Assembly (NCBI RefSeq): GCF_000385215.1
Contig: NZ_ARQK01000049.1
Location: forward strand, 1-64,000
Direction of reading: 5' to 3'
Source: Thioalkalivibrio thiocyanoxidans ARh2
Lineage (GTDB): Bacteria > Pseudomonadota > Gammaproteobacteria > Ectothiorhodospirales > Ectothiorhodospiraceae
DNA length: 64,000 nt
Each line of letters begins with the position of its first letter. Position 1 is the first letter of the stretch. Made by a program: the position numbers and the translations under genes. This document shows positions 1 to 8,353 of the stretch, piece by piece. The notes beneath the pieces are model-generated. The model saw nothing but the letters and a program-made list of their open reading frames with translations. It had not been told where the DNA came from and did no database searches.

Positions 1-145
1 CTCATCGCCATAGGCTCAGTCTCGCAAATCCCGCCATCCGGCGCTCCCCCTCATCGCCCGGCACACCGGGGCGCCGATATACAAGCTGCCACCCTCGGTT
101 ATCACCTGAACTGTGGTGGGCGACCAGCCGCTGTGAGGCTAAGCA

Positions 146-921
146 TGGTTCGGCATCCGGTGTTTATGGTGCCTTCGTCTGGCCGCCTGCCTGCGCTGTC
201 TCGGCAGCGCACCCCGAGGTACTTTCTTGCTTGCCCAAGAAAGTACCCAAAGAAGGGCACCCGGATTCCGCCCGGGAACCTTGCTCCAGGGCCCTCGGGC
301 CGGCGGCGCTGAAACTCGCTTCGCTCAGACAGTCAGCGCCTCTCTTCCGTCCCGAGGACCCTTCCGCAAGGGGCTTCATACGGGGGATGAAGGTCAAAAC
401 AGAAGGTATCCCCACGCCTGCAGCCAATCTGGCCTCTGTAGGGTGCAGTTGAGCGCAGCGAAACGCACCGTTCCGACGTCGGGGCAACCCTGATGCGATT
501 CGCTACGCTCATCTGCATCTACCCCTGACGCCCGCTGGCGGGCGCGGCACGCCATGGCCGTAGGCCGCGCGTGCCCAAGATGTCGGAAGACCCAACCTCC
601 ATCCATGTGCTACGCCGCTGGGACAGCCGTTGTTTGGACCTTCACCCCCGTTGTCGTCGCGCCGAGTGGAGAGGGTTTTCGCGGGAAGAGAGGCGCTGAC
701 TGTCTGAGCGAAGCCGAAGGCGCAGCGAGTTTCAGCGCCGCCCGCGAAAAGCCTCGGAGCGAGGGAAAGCCCGGCCCGCGCAGCGGGCCGGGGTCGCGGC
801 AGTCGGGCGTGTTTCTTGGGTACTTCTTTGCACGAGCAAAGAAGTACCTCGGGGCGCGCTGCCGAGACAGCGCTTGGCAGGCGGTGGACCAAAGCCACCG
901 TAAACACCAGATGCCGAACCA
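146..921. repeat. Large imperfect inverted repeat element
   Basis: Two long arms, about 146-412 and 620-921, are imperfect reverse complements. Matching blocks include TGGTTCGGCATC (left) against GATGCCGAACCA (right), the GCGCTGTCTCGGCAGCGC segment, the CCCGAGGTACTT segment and the GACAGTCAGCGCCTCTCTTC segment. The right arm has a small extra insertion of about 12 bases. The centre, around 438-469, contains a GTAGGGTGCAGTT...AACGCACC motif. Open frames run through both arms, but they mirror each other and resemble no protein family. This explains the 955-base stretch before the first gene. It is probably a non-coding repeat element or the fusion of two oppositely oriented repeats; its function is unknown. 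Confidence 0.75.
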
Positions 922-955
922 GGACCAGCCACAAAAAGGCGGGCAATAACGACCG

Positions 956-3316
956 CTACTCCGCTGCCTTCAGGGCCTGTACGCGGTCGAGCTGCTGCAG
1001 GCGTCGCCAGGCGAGGAAGGCGGTCAGGCTGGCCGCGACCAGGATGCCGAGTGCGGCGAAGCCGTAGGCCTGCGGCGTGATCACCAGCGGCACGCGGAAC
1101 AGGTCCATCGCAAAGGCCTGGTTCAGCAGCCAGGCGAAGCCCGTGCCGGTCAGCCAGGCGACCGGGATCGCCGCGATGGTGAGCACCGCGATCTCGCCGA
1201 GCAGGATCCAGCTGACCTGACCGCGCGAGTAGCCGAGCACCTCCAGCGTGGCCAGGTCGCGGGCGCGTTCGGCATAGGTGATGCGGGCGTTGTTGTAGGT
1301 CACGGCAAAGGCAATGGACACGGCCAGCGCGACGAACACCATCGCGAACACGATGACGGTCTCGCCGATGTACTCGCGGATGTTGCGCTCGGCCTCGGCG
1401 ATCAGTCCGACGCTGGCGACCCGCGGGCGGTCGGACAGGCTGCGGAACAGCGCGTCCTCCTGTGCGCGGTCGGTCAGCAGCCATGCGCCGGAGACGGCCG
1501 GCCCCTCGCCGATCAGGCGGTTCAGCGCCGGGCGGTGCATATAGGCGCCGACACCGATGGGCTCCTCCACCACGCCGGCCAGCGGCACCGTGACCGTGCG
1601 GCGGCGGCCCTCCAGGATCTCCACCTCCACCGGGTCGCCCACGCGCAGCCCGAGCTGTTCGGCCAGGTAGTCGGTCAGCAGGATGCCCTCCTCCGGCAGT
1701 CGGCCGCGCCCGCCGCCCATCGGCAGCTGACGCAGGCGCGGCTCGGCGTCCAGCCCCAGCAGGCGCACGCGCTCCTCGCGGTTCACGCCGACCAGCCGCA
1801 CCGGTACCGCCCGGAAGGTCTCCACCGCCAGCACGCCCGGCTCGTGGCGCAGCTCGCCGGCCGCGCGCGCCGGCACCGGGTCGGTGAACTGCAGGTCGAT
1901 GTCCATCTGCAGCACCTGCCCGTACTGGGTGTCCAGCATCTGGGTCACCGCGTTCAGCTGGTAGGCGCCCATCAGCAGCAGCCCGCCGGACAGGCCGATA
2001 CCGATCACCGACAGCACGGACTTGAGCCGGTGGCGCGCGAGGTTGCGCAGGATGATCCGGGTCGGCTGATCGAACGCGCCCCAGGCCGCCGAGCGCTCCA
2101 GCCAGCCGCGGTGAAAGCGCTCCGGTGCCGGCGGACGCATGGCCTCGGCCGGTTGCATGCGCACCGCCTGCCAGACCGCGCGGAAGGTGCCGAGCATGGC
2201 CGCGCCCATGGCCACGCCCACCGCCAGCACCATCACCCAGCCCTGCAGGCGAAAGCTCATCTCGGGGAAGCGGAAGTATTCCGCATAGATCCCGGCCAGT
2301 CCCTGTGCGGCCCAGGCCCCGAACGCGAGCCCCAGCGCACAGCCCACCAGCACGATGCCGCCGGTCAGCAGGGCATAGTGTCCGGCGATCGCGCCGTTGC
2401 CGTAGCCGAAGGCCTTGAGCACGGCGATCGGTTCGCGCTGGGAGCGAATGATGCGCCCGACGACGACGTTCAGCAGAAAGGCCGCGACGGCCAGGAAGAT
2501 GGTCGGCAGGATCGCCGCCTGCGCCCGCAGCTGGGTCAGCTCCTCGGACAGAAAGCGATGCGAGAACTGGTCGTCGCGGCCATAGGCCCCCATGCCGCCA
2601 TAGCGCGCCAGCTCCCGGTCCATCGCCTCGATCACGGGGGCTGGGTCCGCACCCGCCTCCAGGCTCACGGCCACCGAGTTGAACGCCCCTTCCATGCCGT
2701 GTGCCGCCGCGAGCGCACGGCGGTTCATCCACAGGATGCCGTAGCGCTCGTAGTCCGGCAGCAGATCGGTGGGGCTGATCTGATAGACGAACTCCGGCGA
2801 CAGCGCGATGCCGCTGATCTGCAGATCGGTCAGGCGCCCGTCGATGATTGCGCGCAGGGAGTCGCCGGCCCGCAGCTCGTGAGCCTCCGCGAAGGCCTCG
2901 CTGACAACCACCTCGCGCTCGCGCCCGGCCTCCGGCAGCCGCCCCTCGCGCAGATAGAGCCGGTTCAGCAGCGGCTCGCCCCCGTCGGGTATGGAGAGCA
3001 CGGTGCCACGGATGGGATCGTCAAAACCGGCGACCTCCAGACGCACCGGGGCCTGCACCCGTGTCTCGATCTGGTTGATCCCCGGCGTATCGCGAAAGCG
3101 CTCCACCGCGCTGTCCGGCGCGCGCGTGATCTCCGCGAACACGTCGGCGAACTGGTATTCCGAATAGAAGCGGTCCTTGGTAATCGTCAGGGCATCGAGG
3201 CTGGTCACGGCGATCACCAGGGTCATCACGCCGCTGGCGATCACCAGCGCAATCGCGGCCGCCTGCCCCTTCAGGTGGCCGAGATCGCGCAGGATCTTGC
3301 GGTTCAGCGCGCGCAT
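956..3316 (-). CDS. ABC transporter permease, FtsX/MacB-like (786 aa)
   Basis: Inner-membrane permease of a MacB/LolCDE-type ABC transporter. A membrane helix lies near residues 14-37, followed by a large periplasmic domain. A block of three helices falls at about 265-385, another helix is near 435-455 before a second periplasmic domain, and three C-terminal helices lie at about 660-775. The two FtsX cores in one chain give the duplicated layout typical of roughly 780-residue permeases that work without a second permease gene. It starts at an ATG 15 bases after the stop of the ATPase gene, so the two are one operon. The substrate cannot be read from sequence; lipoprotein, lipid or drug export are all possible. 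Confidence 0.93.
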   Translation of the reverse strand: MRALNRKILRDLGHLKGQAAAIALVIASGVMTLVIAVTSLDALTITKDRFYSEYQFADVFAEITRAPDSAVERFRDTPGINQIETRVQAPVRLEVAGFDDPIRGTVLSIPDGGEPLLNRLYLREGRLPEAGREREVVVSEAFAEAHELRAGDSLRAIIDGRLTDLQISGIALSPEFVYQISPTDLLPDYERYGILWMNRRALAAAHGMEGAFNSVAVSLEAGADPAPVIEAMDRELARYGGMGAYGRDDQFSHRFLSEELTQLRAQAAILPTIFLAVAAFLLNVVVGRIIRSQREPIAVLKAFGYGNGAIAGHYALLTGGIVLVGCALGLAFGAWAAQGLAGIYAEYFRFPEMSFRLQGWVMVLAVGVAMGAAMLGTFRAVWQAVRMQPAEAMRPPAPERFHRGWLERSAAWGAFDQPTRIILRNLARHRLKSVLSVIGIGLSGGLLLMGAYQLNAVTQMLDTQYGQVLQMDIDLQFTDPVPARAAGELRHEPGVLAVETFRAVPVRLVGVNREERVRLLGLDAEPRLRQLPMGGGRGRLPEEGILLTDYLAEQLGLRVGDPVEVEILEGRRRTVTVPLAGVVEEPIGVGAYMHRPALNRLIGEGPAVSGAWLLTDRAQEDALFRSLSDRPRVASVGLIAEAERNIREYIGETVIVFAMVFVALAVSIAFAVTYNNARITYAERARDLATLEVLGYSRGQVSWILLGEIAVLTIAAIPVAWLTGTGFAWLLNQAFAMDLFRVPLVITPQAYGFAALGILVAASLTAFLAWRRLQQLDRVQALKAAE

Positions 3317-3331
3317 GGTCGGCCGCGGTCG

Positions 3332-4066
3332 CTACCAGTGCAGCTCGGCCGGCGACTGGCGCGTGGCGTTTTCGTGGATCTCGCTCACGCGCCCGTCGCT
3401 CAGGTGGATCACCCGGTCGGCCATCTCGCCGATCACTGCGTTGTGGGTGATGATCGCCACGGTCGTGTCCAGGCGCTCGTTGATGTGCTGCAGCACCTCC
3501 AGCACGCGGATGCCGGTCTTCGAGTCCAGCGCGCCGGTCGGCTCGTCGCACAGCAGCACGGCCGGCTGCTTGGCGATCGCGCGGGCAATCGCCACGCGCT
3601 GCTGCTCGCCGCCGGAGAGCTGCGAGGGAAAGTGGTCCATGCGGTCCTCCAGCCCGACCAGCGCCAGCGCCTCCTCCGGTGACATCGGGTCGCGCGAGAT
3701 CTCGGTGACGATCGCCACGTTCTCACGCGCCGTCAGGCTGGCAATCAGGTTGTAGAACTGGAACACGAAGCCGACATGGTCGCGGCGAAAGGCCGTCAGC
3801 GTGCGCTCGGAGGCCTGCGCCAGGTCCTGGTCGCGGTAGCGCACCTCGCCCTCGGTCGCGGTGTCCAGCCCGCCCATGATGTTCAGCAGCGTCGACTTGC
3901 CGGAGCCCGAAGCCCCCAGCATCACCACCAGCTCACCGGTGTACAGCTCCAGGTCCACCCCGCGCAGGGCGTGGATGGTCACCTCGCCCATGCGGTAGAC
4001 CTTGGTCACCCCCGCCGCGCGAAAGATCGTCTCCCGCGTGGCCACGGGGGCCGGAGACGCGCTCAT
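3332..4066 (-). CDS. ABC transporter ATP-binding protein (LolD/MacB family)
   Basis: Cytoplasmic ATPase that powers the neighbouring FtsX-type permease. Walker A GASGSGKS is at residues 51-58, the Q-loop lies in VFQFYNL near 101-107, signature LSGGEQ is at 150-155, and Walker B LLCDEP is at 171-176, followed by the D-loop. At 244 residues it has normal length. The frame is open further upstream, but the ATG at 4066 is chosen because it overlaps the stop of the preceding small gene in an ATGA arrangement and places the domain correctly. Order of transcription is small membrane ORF, ATPase, permease. Confidence 0.95.
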   Translation of the reverse strand: MSASPAPVATRETIFRAAGVTKVYRMGEVTIHALRGVDLELYTGELVVMLGASGSGKSTLLNIMGGLDTATEGEVRYRDQDLAQASERTLTAFRRDHVGFVFQFYNLIASLTARENVAIVTEISRDPMSPEEALALVGLEDRMDHFPSQLSGGEQQRVAIARAIAKQPAVLLCDEPTGALDSKTGIRVLEVLQHINERLDTTVAIITHNAVIGEMADRVIHLSDGRVSEIHENATRQSPAELHW

Positions 4067-4221
4067 GCGGGAGCGGCCACCACGTGCGTAGTCTGCGGCG
4101 CCGAGGCCCCGGGCTCGGGCGCGCTCGGCAGGATGCCGCCCTCGCCATCCAGGCTCATGGACCACAGGCTCAGCAGCAACAGCAGAATGATCAGGATCGG
4201 GATCAGGACACGTGGTTTCAT
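4063..4221 (-). CDS. 51-56-residue-class single-helix membrane ORF, possible remnant of an HlyD-type adaptor
   Basis: Short frame of 52 residues, starting at ATG 4221. A hydrophobic helix at residues 5-21 ([11 protein letters not shown] core) is followed by a small polar tail ending VVAAPA. Its stop overlaps the ATPase start (ATGA), so it is translationally coupled to the transporter. MacB/DevA-type transporters normally have a membrane fusion (HlyD) protein gene in exactly this place. Such adaptors begin with one N-terminal helix, and DevB-like ones then have a VVAAPG-type stretch. The ORF may therefore be a deletion remnant of the adaptor or a genuine small subunit. Real gene status is uncertain. 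Confidence 0.5.
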   Translation of the reverse strand: MKPRVLIPILIILLLLLSLWSMSLDGEGGILPSAPEPGASAPQTTHVVAAPA

Positions 4222-4313
4222 CGGACAGGCCTTCGTTCGCGGCAATACCTCCATGCTGCCACAAAGCCTTCGGCGCGGCGTCGGCAAAAGCAGCGCCGCC
4301 ACCCCGGCCGGAC

Positions 4314-4686
4314 CAGCGTCGGGGTTGCGTCCGGAGATCGCCACATCGCTTCGCGACTCGCGATGACGTTGTTTCCTGTCCCGTTATTGCGAGGCCCCTT
4401 CAGGGGCCGTGGCACACAAGCGCGCAGCGCGTTGAACGGCCGCAGGCCGGCCCGCATGGAGAGCGAAGCGAATAATCTCCTGACGCTGTCACCCACGGCG
4501 AATCGTGGACGCCCCGCCGGCTTTCGGAGGTTGCTTCGTCGCTGCGCTCCTCGCAATGACGGGGGCAAAAGCAAAGTCATTGCGAGGAGCCGAAGGCGAC
4601 GTGGCAATCGGCCAAAGCTGTCTGCACGCAGGAACAGGTGGCTTCGAACGGAGATCGCCACATCGCTTCGCGACTCGCGATGACGG
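4314..4686. repeat. Cluster of mosaic dispersed repeats (GTCATTGCGAGGAGC family)
   Basis: The 646-base gap between the ABC operon and the kinase gene is filled with short repeats. CGGAGATCGCCACATCGCTTCGCGACTCGCGATGACG-type units lie at about 4331-4368 and 4650-4686 and are nearly identical. GGTTGCTTCGTCGCTGCGCTCCTCGCAATGAC lies at 4529-4560, and the opposite-facing GTCATTGCGAGGAGCCGAAGGCGACG at about 4577-4602. A related pair occurs at 32984-33104. The units resemble bacterial interspersed mosaic elements. No gene is supported here. Confidence 0.75.
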
Positions 4687-4867
4687 GGGGTACGAACGAC
4701 GTCGCGCGAGCCCCCGATTTGTTGTTTTGCGCCCAAATACTTACCCTATGCACACCATTCGGCCCGTTTTCGGCGCGCAATCGAGGATTTCAGCGCGCGC
4801 CACGGGACCATCTGTGCCGCCTGCAAGGGCGCGCGACAACGATTTCCGCCAACGCTAAGGAGTAACA

Positions 4868-5800
4868 ATGTCCGCATTGATCTGTGGGTCCATCGCCTAC
4901 GACACCATCATGGTGTTCCCCGACCGCTTCAAGAACCACATCCTGCCGGACAAGGTGCACATGCTGAACGTGTCCTTCCTGGTCCCGGACATGCGGCGCG
5001 AGTTCGGCGGCTGCGCCGGCAACATCGCCTACAACATGAAGCTGCTGGGTGGCGATCCGACCATCATGGCCACCGTCGGCGGCGACTTCGCCCCCTATGC
5101 CGACTGGATGGACAAGCACGGCATCTCGCGCAAGCACATCAAGGAGCTGAACGACACCTACACCGGTCAGGCGTTCATCACCACCGACCAGGACGACAAC
5201 CAGATCACCGCCTTCCACCCGGGCGCGATGAGCTTCTCGCACCAGCAGAAGGTCACCGAGGCCGACGGCATCAAGGTCGGCATCGTCTCCCCCGACGGCC
5301 GTGACGGCATGATCGAGCACGCCCAGCAGTTCGCCGAGGCCGGCATCCCGTTCATGTTCGACCCGGGCCAGGGCCTGCCGATGTTCGACGGCGATGACCT
5401 GAAGCGCTTCCTGGACCAGGCGACCTATGCCGCGTTCAATGACTACGAGGCACAGCTGACCTCCGACCGCACCGGCCTGAGCCTGGACCAGATGGCCGAG
5501 ATGGTCGACGCGATGATCGTCACCCGTGGCGGCGAAGGCTCCGACATCTACACCGGCGGCAAGAAGATCACCATCCCGTCGGTCGAGCCGGCCGCGATCA
5601 AGGACCCGACCGGCTGTGGCGATTCCTACCGCGCCGGCATCCTGTTCGGCCTGGAACAGGGCTATGACTGGGAAACCACCGGCCGCATCGCCTCGCTGAT
5701 CGGCTCGATCAAGATCGCCCACTCCGGCACCCAGAACCACCACTTCACCGCCGACGAGTTCGCCGACAAGTTCGAGAAGGCCTTCGGCTACCGCTACTAA
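4868..5800 (+). CDS. PfkB-family carbohydrate/nucleoside kinase (adenosine kinase-like)
   Basis: Cytoplasmic sugar or nucleoside kinase of the ribokinase/PfkB superfamily, 310 residues. The glycine-rich FGGCAGN motif at residues 46-52 and the second PfkB signature DPTGCGDSYRAG at 246-257 are present, with D252 as the expected catalytic base and GCGD forming the anion hole. Overall it is closest to proteobacterial proteins annotated as carbohydrate kinase or adenosine kinase; the substrate is not proved by sequence. The start follows a TAAGGAG ribosome-binding site about 6 bases upstream. A clear intrinsic terminator follows, so it is probably monocistronic. Strong expression is suggested by highly regular codon use. 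Confidence 0.9.
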   Translation: MSALICGSIAYDTIMVFPDRFKNHILPDKVHMLNVSFLVPDMRREFGGCAGNIAYNMKLLGGDPTIMATVGGDFAPYADWMDKHGISRKHIKELNDTYTGQAFITTDQDDNQITAFHPGAMSFSHQQKVTEADGIKVGIVSPDGRDGMIEHAQQFAEAGIPFMFDPGQGLPMFDGDDLKRFLDQATYAAFNDYEAQLTSDRTGLSLDQMAEMVDAMIVTRGGEGSDIYTGGKKITIPSVEPAAIKDPTGCGDSYRAGILFGLEQGYDWETTGRIASLIGSIKIAHSGTQNHHFTADEFADKFEKAFGYRY

Positions 5801-5837
5801 GCGACCACACGCCGCCCCGGGCACCCGCCTGGGAACG

Positions 5838-5879
5838 CAAAAGGCCCGGCCCGAGCTCCCTCGGTCCGGGCCTTTTTTG
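5838..5879 (+). terminator. Rho-independent terminator of the PfkB kinase gene
   Basis: An A-rich flank leads into a stem AAGGCCCGG / CCGGGCCTT, with an inner CCGAG/CTCGG stem, followed by TTTTTT. It starts about 38 bases after the kinase stop. This is one of the clearest intrinsic terminators in the window. The A-run on the other side could let it act bidirectionally. Confidence 0.9.
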
Positions 5880-5909
5880 TGGATGGCACTTGCTCCGACC
5901 CCTGCCCCC

Positions 5910-5986
5910 GTGGGAGCGTGCTTGCACGCGAAGCCCCTGCCGGCATCCGACTTTGGCGGGAGCTTCGCGTGCAAGCACGCTCCCAC
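5910..5986. repeat. Palindromic REP-like element, family A
   Basis: Left arm GTGGGAGCGTGCTTGCACG (from 5910) and right arm CGTGCAAGCACGCTCCCAC (to 5986) are reverse complements, including the flanking GAAGC/GCTTC. The spacer is about 27 bases. It lies between two convergent genes. A second copy is at 11085-11158. Confidence 0.85.
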
Positions 5987-6008
5987 AACAAGAACTGTGA
6001 CTCCAGGG

Positions 6009-6485
6009 CTAGTCGCGCTGGTAGGTGCCAACCAGACGGTTCATGCCGATCACATGGGGCTCGGCGCGGTCCAGGAACTGCCAGAGCGTGAGGCCGGCAG
6101 GAAGCTGCAGGTCGCGATCCAGCGCCAGCAGCCAGAAGAAGTAATGGTGCTTGCCGTGACCCTCCGGCGGCATCGGGCCTCCGTAGCCGGTACCGCCAAA
6201 GTCGTTCTCGCCGACATCGCCCAGTTTGGCCGCCTCGGGCAGACCGTCGGTATCCGGCGGCACGTTGTACAACACCCAGTGCACAAAGCCGTAGGTGCCG
6301 GACTTGATCAGCGGGGCATCCGGGTCATGGCAGATGACGGCCAGCGAGCGGGTTTCCTGCGGGAGGTTGCTCCACTGCAGCGCCGGAGACGTGTCCTCGC
6401 CCTCGCCCGTGTGGCGCTTCGGGATCGGCTGGCCGGGGCCGAACGCGGAACTGGACAGCTGCATGTCGGACAGTGCAAAACCCAT
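6009..6485 (-). CDS. YbhB/YbcL-family (PEBP, Raf kinase inhibitor-like) protein
   Basis: Phosphatidylethanolamine-binding-protein fold, 158 residues, the normal size for bacterial YbhB/YbcL proteins. Conserved features are the HDPDAP ligand-pocket motif near residue 55, YGFVHWVLYN, and the GKHHYFFWLLALD segment typical of the family. No signal peptide is seen, so it is probably cytosolic. The start at ATG 6485 has an AGGAGA ribosome-binding site. The molecular role of bacterial PEBPs is poorly defined. It converges on the PfkB kinase gene across a repeat element and stands alone. Confidence 0.9.
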   Translation of the reverse strand: MGFALSDMQLSSSAFGPGQPIPKRHTGEGEDTSPALQWSNLPQETRSLAVICHDPDAPLIKSGTYGFVHWVLYNVPPDTDGLPEAAKLGDVGENDFGGTGYGGPMPPEGHGKHHYFFWLLALDRDLQLPAGLTLWQFLDRAEPHVIGMNRLVGTYQRD

Positions 6486-6584
6486 GACCAATCTCCTGTC
6501 GAAACGTAGCCACCACCCTACCGCGCACGGCGGACCCAAACCAACCGCTTGCAGCCGATCGCCGTCACGCGGATCATCTAAGCC

Positions 6585-7016
6585 ATGCTGAACGCCGTAA
6601 AACGCTGGCTGGGTCGCGAAGACCCCCTGACCGGGGCCGCGCGAGCGATCGACCGCGGCCGCTCGGGGATCGAGACCGTGCTGGGCCTGCCCCACCGGCT
6701 CGCGGTACCGCTGCTGCGCCGCCACTTTGGCGAGGCAGTGCATCCCTCCGACGAAGAATTCCGCGAGACGGGCAAAAACGGATACTGGTCCCTGCCCACA
6801 CCCGGTTCGGAGTTCGAAGTCCGCCTGTTCGGCGATGATACTGGGCGCGTCACGGTCGGCACGATCCGCGGTACCAGCGTCTACTCGGGTCTGGTGGTCG
6901 TCAGCGAATGGTCACCGGAAAACCCTGTCGCCGTATGGCAGGTGCGCCTGGAAGAGTCGGCCACGGACTCCGCGCGGGCCCTGCACGACTTCCTTCTGGG
7001 TGACGCCTCGTCCTGA
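6585..7016 (+). CDS. Hypothetical protein, 143 aa
   Basis: Soluble-looking protein with no recognised domain, signal peptide or membrane helix. The N-terminal half is basic and helical; the C-terminal half looks like beta strands (FEVRLFGDD, VTVGTI, GLVVVSEW, AVWQVRLEES), with a final short helix. It ends 10 bases before the patatin gene start, so the two are probably co-transcribed. It may assist or regulate the phospholipase, but that rests only on adjacency. GC-rich third positions match neighbouring genes and support it as real. Confidence 0.7.
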   Translation: MLNAVKRWLGREDPLTGAARAIDRGRSGIETVLGLPHRLAVPLLRRHFGEAVHPSDEEFRETGKNGYWSLPTPGSEFEVRLFGDDTGRVTVGTIRGTSVYSGLVVVSEWSPENPVAVWQVRLEESATDSARALHDFLLGDASS

Positions 7017-7026
7017 CGATCCGACG

Positions 7027-7989
7027 ATGCGCGACCATGAACAGTCCATCTCGCTGGTACTGGGCAGCGGCGGGGCCCGCGGCCTGACACAGATCGGGAT
7101 CATCCGCTGGCTGGAGGAACACTCGGACTACCACATCCGTTCCATCTCGGGCTCCTCCATGGGCGCGCTGATCGGCGGCATCTACGCGGCGGGCAAGCTG
7201 GATATCTACGAGGACTGGGTAAAGACCCTGCGCCGCCAGGATGTCTGGCGGCTGCTGGACTTCTCGTTCAGCGGCGCCGGGCTGATCCGGGGCGATCGCC
7301 TGATCGAAAAGCTGCGCGACATGCTCGGCGACATCGACATCGAAGAGCTGCCGATCTCCTTCACCGCCGTGGCTACCGACATCGAGCGCGAACGCGAGGT
7401 CTGGCTGAACACCGGCTCGCTGTTCGGCGCCATTCGTGCCTCCATTGCCATCCCCACCGTGTTCACCCCGGTGCGCCACCAGGGGCGGCTACTGGTGGAT
7501 GGTGGCCTGCTGAACCCGGTGCCCATCGCGCCGACGCTGAACGATCACACCGACATCACGGTGGCCGTCAGCCTCAACGGGCGCATGGGCGACGAGCTCA
7601 CGCGCGTCACCCGCCCCAATGCTTTCGATGACGCCGACGTGGACAAGCTCGCCCGCAGCGGACTGAACAAGCGGTTGCAGGAGGTATTGCCGGACCGGGT
7701 CGGTGGCTGGCTGCAGGACTGGCAGGACAAGCTGGGCCTGGGATCCACCACCGAGGGCATGAGCCGCGCCCAGGAGGCGCGGGCGCTCGGCCTGATCGAT
7801 GTTGTCTCCCACTCCATCGAGGCCATGCAGGGCTCGATTGCGCGCTTTCGCATCGCTGCCTACAACCCCGAGCACCTGATCGAGGTCCCGGTCAACGCCT
7901 GCGGCATCTTCGACTTCCACCGCGCCCAGGAGATGATCACTCTCGGCCACCACCTCGCCGAACGCAGCCTGGGCCACCAACAGCGTTAG
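7027..7989 (+). CDS. Patatin-like phospholipase (RssA-type)
   Basis: Serine acyl hydrolase of the patatin family, 320 residues. The oxyanion loop GSGGARG is at residues 13-19, the nucleophile elbow GSSMG at 42-46 (Ser44), and the catalytic Asp in the DGG motif at about 158-160, giving the Ser-Asp dyad. The length and the short N-terminus before the glycine loop match bacterial RssA-like proteins. It is probably a cytosolic or membrane-associated lipase/phospholipase. The open frame extends upstream through the previous gene, but the ATG at 7027 puts the oxyanion loop at the usual distance from the N-terminus. Confidence 0.93.
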   Translation: MRDHEQSISLVLGSGGARGLTQIGIIRWLEEHSDYHIRSISGSSMGALIGGIYAAGKLDIYEDWVKTLRRQDVWRLLDFSFSGAGLIRGDRLIEKLRDMLGDIDIEELPISFTAVATDIEREREVWLNTGSLFGAIRASIAIPTVFTPVRHQGRLLVDGGLLNPVPIAPTLNDHTDITVAVSLNGRMGDELTRVTRPNAFDDADVDKLARSGLNKRLQEVLPDRVGGWLQDWQDKLGLGSTTEGMSRAQEARALGLIDVVSHSIEAMQGSIARFRIAAYNPEHLIEVPVNACGIFDFHRAQEMITLGHHLAERSLGHQQR

Positions 7990-8000
7990 CTCCACCCCCC

Positions 8001-8069
8001 GTAGGAGGCCAGCCCCCTGGCCGACGGGGTTTTACCCGCGCCCCATCGGCCAGAGGGCTGGCCTCCTAC
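8001..8069. repeat. Palindromic REP-like element, family B
   Basis: Left arm GTAGGAGGCCAGCCCCCTGGCC and right arm GGCCAGAGGGCTGGCCTCCTAC form a long imperfect palindrome just after the patatin stop and before the convergent Smr gene end. Other copies are at 10071-10138 and, as one arm only, at 34198-34221. In RNA it would fold into a strong hairpin in either direction. Confidence 0.85.
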
Positions 8070-8091
8070 ACGGGAAAGGGAACGGCCTTGT

Positions 8092-8346
8092 TCAGTGCTT
8101 GAAATGCACGAACAGGCGCCCGTGATTCTTCGAATCCTTCTCCACCCGGTGATAGCGCTGCTTGACCTCCGGCTGCTGCAAGAAGCGCAGCACCCGCTTT
8201 TTCAGCTGCCCGCTCCCCTTGCCGTGGATGATCTCCACCGTCTTGATGCGCTTGTCGCAGGCCTCCTCGATCACGCCGTTGAGCGCTGCATCGATCTTGC
8301 GCCCGTCGCGAAAGCACTCGTGCAGGTCGATCGACAGCCGCGACAT
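8092..8346 (-). CDS. Small Smr-domain protein
   Basis: 84-residue stand-alone Smr domain, the domain named from the MutS2 C-terminus. The N-terminal DLHE element (residues 7-10) matches the LDLHG-type motif, and the HGKGSGQLK loop near 41-49 matches the HGxGxGxL motif. Smr domains are nicking endonucleases acting on DNA or RNA. This one lacks extra domains, like minimal proteobacterial YdaL/SmrA relatives. It starts 7 bases after the stop of the upstream universal stress gene, so the two form an operon read leftward. Confidence 0.85.
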   Translation of the reverse strand: MSRLSIDLHECFRDGRKIDAALNGVIEEACDKRIKTVEIIHGKGSGQLKKRVLRFLQQPEVKQRYHRVEKDSKNHGRLFVHFKH

Positions 8347-8353
8347 CCCGAAC

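Noticed and set aside
164-949. Several open frames of 70-145 codons within 1-955
   Set aside because: They lie in the arms of an inverted repeat, mirror each other on both strands, and show no family resemblance or ribosome-binding sites.
1535-3682. 715-codon open frame antisense to the ABC permease and ATPase
   Set aside because: Low-complexity composition rich in Arg, His, Gln and Ala, typical of the shadow frame of a GC-rich gene; the opposite strand encodes clear ABC proteins.
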